In this document: positions 8,648 through 12,310 of the stretch, piece after piece
Layout of the letters: every line of letters starts with the position of its first letter
Numbering within the stretch: position 1 is the stretch's first letter
Assembly: GCA_031261265.1 (NCBI GenBank)
Contig: JAISKI010000028.1
Location: 1 to 12,310 of the forward strand
DNA from: Candidatus Peribacteria bacterium
GTDB lineage: Bacteria; Patescibacteria; JAEDAM01; Absconditabacterales; Absconditicoccaceae
Length of the DNA stretch: 12,310 nucleotides
Direction: 5' to 3'
The notes under the pieces: model-generated
The model's input: only the letters and a program-made list of their open reading frames with translations
What the model was told of the DNA's origin: nothing
Databases searched by the model: none
Program-made: the position numbers and the translations under genes

Positions 8648-9035
8648 TGAAGGTGCGGAGAATCGAACTCCGGTCTAAAAGGCGTAAACACCAACTTCTA
8701 CCACTATAGTAATTTTTCTAACCTATTTTTTAGAGTTATTGAGACAGGGAAAGACGAGAGAAATCACAAACTTCTTGTCTTTATTCGTTTCAACAACTAT
8801 CAGTTCCTCCTAATTTCACCTCTACGCATAGGAGGAGTCAGACGTAAAGGTTGATTCTAAAGCGTACTAGATCCTAGCAGTAAGCTGGAGTAGCAACATA
8901 AGCTTTAGCTCTCGCGAGGAGAGAAGATGCTTTATTGTTAGCATTTTGGTTTTGGTCCGTGATTATGCTGTAGAACCATTCAGCAGTGGCTATCGATATC
9001 TACGAGGTCCTTCCATCAAATCCAAAGTCACCCCC
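8648..9035 (-). ncRNA. ssrA: tmRNA (transfer-messenger RNA)
   Basis: tmRNA rescues stalled ribosomes by acting first as an alanyl-tRNA and then as a short message that adds a degradation tag. The 388-nt RNA begins GGGGGUGACUUUGGAUUUGA, the hallmark 5' end. It closes with CACCUUC, which pairs with the first seven bases using two G-U pairs, and then discriminator A. The T arm is CGGAG-UUCGAUU-CUCCG. The 3' CCA is not encoded. A strong stem TCCTCCTA/TAGGAGGA (8805-8812 with 8829-8836) fits one of the pseudoknots. The likely resume codon is GCU at 8942, followed by AAC AAU AAA. The frame runs 22 codons to UAG at 8874-8876. The predicted tag starts Ala-Asn-Asn-Lys but ends Pro-Ala-Tyr-Cys rather than the usual Leu-Ala-Ala. 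Confidence 0.95.
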
Positions 9036-9040
9036 ATAGC

Positions 9041-9077
9041 GTCATTGCAAGGAGCTTGCGAGAAAGCAATCCACCCC
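9041..9077. repeat. Dispersed repeat at the tmRNA 5' leader (GTCATTGC...GCAATCC type)
   Basis: GTCATTGCAAGGAGCTTGCG followed by AGAAAGCAATCCACC contains nested inverted repeats: ATTGC with GCAAT, and GCAAG with CTTGC. The general form resembles repeats seen in many bacterial genomes. It ends six bases before the mature tmRNA 5' end and would lie in the precursor leader. Confidence 0.6.
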
Positions 9078-9091
9078 ACTTTAACTTTTAT

Positions 9092-9119
9092 AGTATAAGG
9101 ATTCCCTCAGAAAATACAA
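9092..9119 (-). promoter_or_regulatory. Probable tmRNA promoter
   Basis: On the minus strand TTGTAT (9114-9119), a 16-base spacer and TATACT (9092-9097) form a promoter. Transcription would start near 9085, giving a precursor leader of about 50 bases that must be trimmed to reach the mature 5' end. The leader contains the repeat at 9041-9077. Confidence 0.55.
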
Positions 9120-9145
9120 GAAAAAGCTAATTAAAAAATCTGAGA

Positions 9146-9173
9146 TTGAAAAATGCAAGCAAGTCTTTATACT
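9146..9173 (+). promoter_or_regulatory. Promoter of the U32-family gene, probably leaderless
   Basis: TTGAAA (9146-9151), a 16-base spacer and TATACT (9168-9173) lie immediately upstream of ATG 9180. Transcription would begin at or next to that ATG. This decides the start: the in-frame ATG at 9153 lies inside the promoter and would not be transcribed from it. Confidence 0.6.
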
Positions 9174-9179
9174 AAAAAC

Positions 9180-10433
9180 ATGAAATATCCAACTCTCGTT
9201 GCCCCTGGTGGCTCACATACCAAAGCTTTGGTCGCTTCCGCTTATGGTGCAGATGAAGTCTATCTCGGAGTACCTTTCACCTCACTGAGGATGAGACAAA
9301 ATAAACTCTATAGCTTCGATGCCCTCAAAACAACCATTGATCAATTACACATAAACGGAACCAAAGCACTCCTTACCATGAATATCTTTCCTCGCAATAC
9401 CGATATTCAGATTTTTGAATCTGTGGTAGAAAAAATAGCAAATCTGAATCCCGATGGGATCATTTTTTCCGACCCAGGAACCTTCCAAACCATTCGTAAA
9501 TATCTCCCTACCACTCCCCTCCACCTCTCCACCCAAACTACCACGTTGAACTATGCGGGAGTGAAATTTCGAGCAGATCTCGGAGTAAAAAGAATCGTCC
9601 TCGCTCGCGAACTTCATATCGATGAAATCGCCACCATTAAAAAAGAAGTACCAGAAATCGAACTAGAAACCTTCGTCCATGGAGCAATGTGCATGGCGTA
9701 TTCTGGACGTTGCTTATTGGGAGATTACCTATGAGGCAGAGCGGGAAATCGTGGCGAATGCAACCATGCCTGCAGATTCAAATACAAAGTCTTTATCCAA
9801 GAAGAAAGAAGAGAAGGAAAGCTGATGGAAGTCGTAAATGAAGAAAATGGCGAACACATCCTCTCTTCCCGCGATCTCTGCACCATCCAAAGACTACAGG
9901 AAATTCTTCCCCACATTGATGCAATGAAAATCGAAGGAAGAAGTAAATCTGAATTTTATGTTAGTGCAATTACCAAAGCCTACAAACACGTTCGCGATAC
10001 ACTCATCAACGGAACTCCAATTGATGAGAAGATTATGAATCTCGTGAACATTGTCCCTCATCGTAGCTATCGAGACGGATTCCTTTTCAATCCCTTGAAA
10101 GACTACCCCGATGGAGAACCCCTTAATCAAACCACTCACAATACCGCTTGACCGCTTTTCAATCGCAATTACTTTGGAACTTTCACCCCAGAAACCAGAG
10201 AACAACACGGAAACATCTACCATCACATTGATCCAAAAGAAGAAATCAAAAGAGGAATGAAATTAAAATATATTTCCCCCGACAACATGGGAGATTTAGA
10301 AATTCTCGACATTGTAGACGCGAAAGGAAAAACACTAGAAAAAGCTGACTGCAATACTACAGATATTTTCATCCAGACTTCTCTCCCTCTCAACGGACGA
10401 GAAAGCATCTACATAGACCCCGTTTTACTTTAA
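9180..10433 (+). CDS. trhP: U32-family protein, TrhP/YrrO/YegQ-like tRNA hydroxylation enzyme, UGA-recoded
   Basis: A 417-residue cytoplasmic protein of the U32 family, once called peptidases. TrhP members take part in making 5-hydroxyuridine at tRNA position 34. It starts MKYPTLVAPGGS, a typical family start. The signature ETFVHGAMCMAYSGRC is followed by GNRGECNHACR, giving the four Cys expected to hold an iron-sulfur cluster (171, 178, 194, 198). KIEGRSKSEFYV later in the chain is also typical. UGA codons at 9732 and 10149 are read as Gly; the first falls in DYLGGRAGNRG, beside the cysteine cluster. The frame ends in TAA at 10431. The small gene at 10448 follows after 14 bases and is probably co-transcribed. 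Assignment to TrhP rather than another U32 subgroup rests on the motif spacing and overall layout. Confidence 0.88.
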
Positions 10434-10447
10434 TATATCACTCGAAC

Positions 10448-10795
10448 ATGAAACCAGTAGAAGATTTTTCTCCGCTCTTGGAGACCTTACAAAAACTCAA
10501 TAGCTATCATCCCACAGCAGAAACCAAAGCACTTTTAACAAAAGTCTTAGATGATGAAAGCTACAAAAGTGGACTGTGAAAATTTTTCGCAATTAAAGGG
10601 ATGAAAAATCCCTACCTCTACGAAGCTTGCAAAAGAAGCGGACTAATGGACAGCTATGGAGAACCAGCAGTACAAAGACTCGTAATCAAAGAACTTTTAG
10701 CCCTCTCTTCAGCAGAAATCGAAGAAAATAGCCCAGGGAATGTGCTTAGTTGCTACTTAGCGAACCTCGTAAAGAAAAAATACGGTACAAAATAA
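10448..10795 (+). CDS. Small hypothetical protein, UGA-recoded
   Basis: A 115-residue protein starting MKPVEDFSPLLE, with one UGA (10577) in SGLGKFFAIKG and a TAA stop. I do not recognise the family. It looks mostly helical, with Leu-rich stretches (LLETLQKL, VIKELLALSSAEIEE) and two Cys (in YEACKRSG and VLSCYLA) that have no metal-site spacing. It is charged, with no signal peptide or membrane segment. It follows the U32 gene by 14 bases without its own promoter or ribosome binding site, so it is probably in the same transcript. Its end is only eight bases from the convergent hisS stop, and no terminator is seen between them. The reading frame is well supported because it is open on both sides of the UGA. 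Confidence 0.7.
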
Positions 10796-10803
10796 CGCCA
10801 CAA

Positions 10804-12117
10804 TTACCTCTCCCCTATCGTCTCTTCTCCCGTCTGCATATTTTTAATTTTATAAGTCCCTTGATCCTTTTCTCCCGCTCCCAAAACAACCACGAAAGGA
10901 ATCCCCTTTTTGTCAGCATATCAGAATTGTTTTCCTAATTTATCAGCAGTAGGATAGATTTCCACCTTCTTTCCCTCCGCTTGCAATTTCGCAGCAAGAG
11001 CGAGAATTTCTGGAAAAGTTTCTGGAAAATTCACAAAAAGATACTCCGCAACTGTATTTTGACTAGAAGTTTTTTCTTCCAACACTTTTGCTAAAATTCT
11101 GGAAAGTCCTATCGTCCCTCCCACTCCCGCGAAATCATCTCTCTTTGCGTCAATATATCCCGTCAATTCTCCATATCTTCCTCCGCCAGAAATCGAACCA
11201 AGCGAGCTGTCTTTTTGGAATACTCCCTCAAATACCGTCCCCGTGTAGTAATCCAGCCCACGCACAATCTGAAAATCGATAACATAAGGACAAGGCTGAC
11301 CGAACGAAGTTTGAAAGCTCTCTAAAAGGCTAATCACTTCTTTGAGTTCCGCTACTCCTTCTTGGAAGAACGGCGTATCTGCCAACGAAGCAAGAGTATC
11401 TAATGATGAACTATCTACTTTCATTTCCACAAAGTCCACAATCTGCTGAATGACCTCAGCATTTAATCCCAAATCAGCGAGAGAAGCGGAAAAATTTTCC
11501 TTTCAGATTTTCTGATATTTATCAATCAACGAACTGACTGCTGGCACCTCTCCCTCTGACACGAGAGAACGCAGAAATCCCACCAACAGCTTTCTATTAC
11601 TAATATGCATCACAGGAATATCATCAATCTGCATAATCGAAAAAATCTGTTGCAAAGTCTGGGAAATCGCAAAAATCACTTCTGCATCATAGTACAAATA
11701 CGACTGATTCGTGTCTTTTCTCCAAATGACATCAATATCACATTGGAAAAACTCTCTAAATCTCCCTTTCTGGGCTCTTTCTCCACGCCAAACAGGCTGG
11801 ATTTGGTAGCGTTTGAACGGGAAAGTAAGTTCACTTTCTCTATCCAAAACATATCTCGCAAAAGGTACGGTTAAATCGAAATGCAAAGCGTAGTCTTTGA
11901 GGTCGGAAGGTCCTTGAGCCAGTCCATACAGTCAAAAAATCTGCTTTCCTGTCTCTTCTCCATTTTTTGCCAGAAGGACAGAATTAGCTTCCACAGCAGG
12001 CGTATGAATATGGGTATATCAAAACTTCTCGTAATTCGCAGTAATAATTGCTACGAGTTGGTCAAATTTGAGCTGTTCGGATGGACTGTATTCCACGAAG
12101 CCAGAGGGACGAAGCAT
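10804..12117 (-). CDS. hisS: Histidyl-tRNA synthetase, UGA-recoded
   Basis: This class II synthetase charges tRNA-His with histidine in the cytoplasm. The 437-residue length is normal for the bacterial enzyme. Motifs in order: GYTHIHTPAVE; LHFDLTVPFARYV from residue 78; motif 2 region PVWRGERAQKGRFREFFQCD; the family-specific RGLDYYTGTVFE (about 285-296); SGGGRYGELTG; and motif 3 GGTIGLSRI (about 331-339). A C-terminal anticodon-binding domain ends near TYKIKNMQTGE. Four UGA codons (12019, 11932, 11503, 10921 on plus coordinates) are read as Gly and the stop is TAA. ATG 12117 is chosen because the frame has a TAA four codons upstream and the MLRPSGFVEYSP start fits the family. The enzyme looks complete and active. 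Confidence 0.95.
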
Positions 12118-12150
12118 TGGGACAAAAGGTTAAAAAGCTAAAGTAGTCCC

Positions 12151-12178
12151 ATTCTATCTATTCCGCAAGGAAATACAA
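12151..12178 (-). promoter_or_regulatory. Probable hisS promoter
   Basis: On the minus strand TTGTAT (12173-12178), a 16-base spacer and TAGAAT (12151-12156) lie upstream of hisS. Hexamer and spacing match the tmRNA promoter (TTGTAT, 16 bases). The leader would be about 27 bases. No T-box conserved sequence and no leader peptide rich in His codons is seen. Confidence 0.5.
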
Positions 12179-12241
12179 ACAAAATTAACTAATTATTAAT
12201 TACAAGTCGAAATGCACAGGTTAAAGAAGATGGAGGTTCGT

Positions 12242-12308
12242 GCTATGAAATACTTCCCGTGAAGTCCTATATCATAGTGCTTTCCTAGGCTTACTATTGA
12301 TATAGGTC
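12242..12308. repeat. Inverted repeats near the right edge
   Basis: GTCCTATATCATAGT (12264-12278) and ACTATTGATATAGGTC (12293-12308) are complementary apart from one extra base, and the palindrome CCTAGG (12284-12289) lies at the centre. Just to the left, GCTATGA...CTTC (12242-12256) can instead pair with GAAGTCCTATATCATAG, giving a competing hairpin. No T-run follows, so it is not a standard terminator. The window ends here, so it could be part of a larger repeat, an element end or a structured RNA. Confidence 0.55.
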
Positions 12309-12310
12309 TC

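Noticed and set aside
9153..9179. Earlier ATG start for the U32 gene
   Set aside because: It lies within the predicted promoter, and the family normally begins at the residues encoded from 9180.
12118..12240. T-box riboswitch or attenuator for hisS
   Set aside because: No T-box consensus, specifier-loop pattern or terminator/antiterminator pair is visible in the leader.
12245..12277. Ten-codon frame preceded by GGAGG at 12232-12236
   Set aside because: It has a good Shine-Dalgarno-like spacing, but it ends within the inverted repeat, encodes nothing recognisable, and is on the strand opposite hisS, so a leader peptide role is unsupported.

Overview
The window reads as a piece of an AT-rich genome from a bacterium that decodes UGA as glycine (NCBI translation table 25), as in Absconditabacteria (SR1) and Gracilibacteria (BD1-5) of the candidate phyla radiation. 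Under the standard code every long gene here is cut into fragments that lie in one frame and are separated only by TGA. Read with UGA = Gly, they collapse into six intact genes that end in TAA or TAG and contain 29 in-frame UGA codons. Several of those UGAs fall on glycines conserved in well-known families (Elp3 radical-SAM and GNAT motifs, and the U32 family motif). The lineage and the code are inferences from this pattern; no rRNA or tRNA-Gly(UCA) is present to confirm them.

Layout. 1-151: AT-rich flank and a hairpin terminator. 152-2284 (-): an enlarged Elp3-type tRNA U34 acetyltransferase. 2285-2388: divergent promoters. 2389-5043 (+): an 884-residue protein joining a transglutaminase-like domain to a von Willebrand A (VWA) domain. 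5146-8607 (+): a 1153-residue protein with a beta-rich N-terminal region, long coiled coil and C-terminal MoxR/CobS-like AAA+ ATPase. 8648-9035 (-): tmRNA (ssrA) with its own terminator and promoter. 9180-10433 (+): a U32-family protein of the TrhP/YrrO/YegQ type. 10448-10795 (+): a small unknown protein. 10804-12117 (-): histidyl-tRNA synthetase. 12118-12310: its promoter plus a strong inverted repeat cut near the window edge.

How the genes fit together. The two central genes probably form one operon. They pair an AAA+ ATPase with a MIDAS-containing VWA partner, as in MoxR/VWA, CbbQ/CbbO, NorQ/NorD and CobS/CobT pairs. Here the VWA subunit is fused to a transglutaminase-like domain and the ATPase to a very long coiled coil, and neither protein has a visible signal peptide or membrane segment. 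This is the most unusual system in the window. The remaining genes are translation-related housekeeping: two tRNA-wobble modification enzymes, HisRS and tmRNA.

A second theme is small GC-rich palindromic repeats. Five copies of one two-stem element, plus other repeat types, lie in the window. Most sit inside coding sequences, in linkers or insertions, and are read through without a TAA or TAG. Visible Shine-Dalgarno sequences are absent, and at least two genes have a -10 box six or seven bases before the start codon, suggesting leaderless transcripts.
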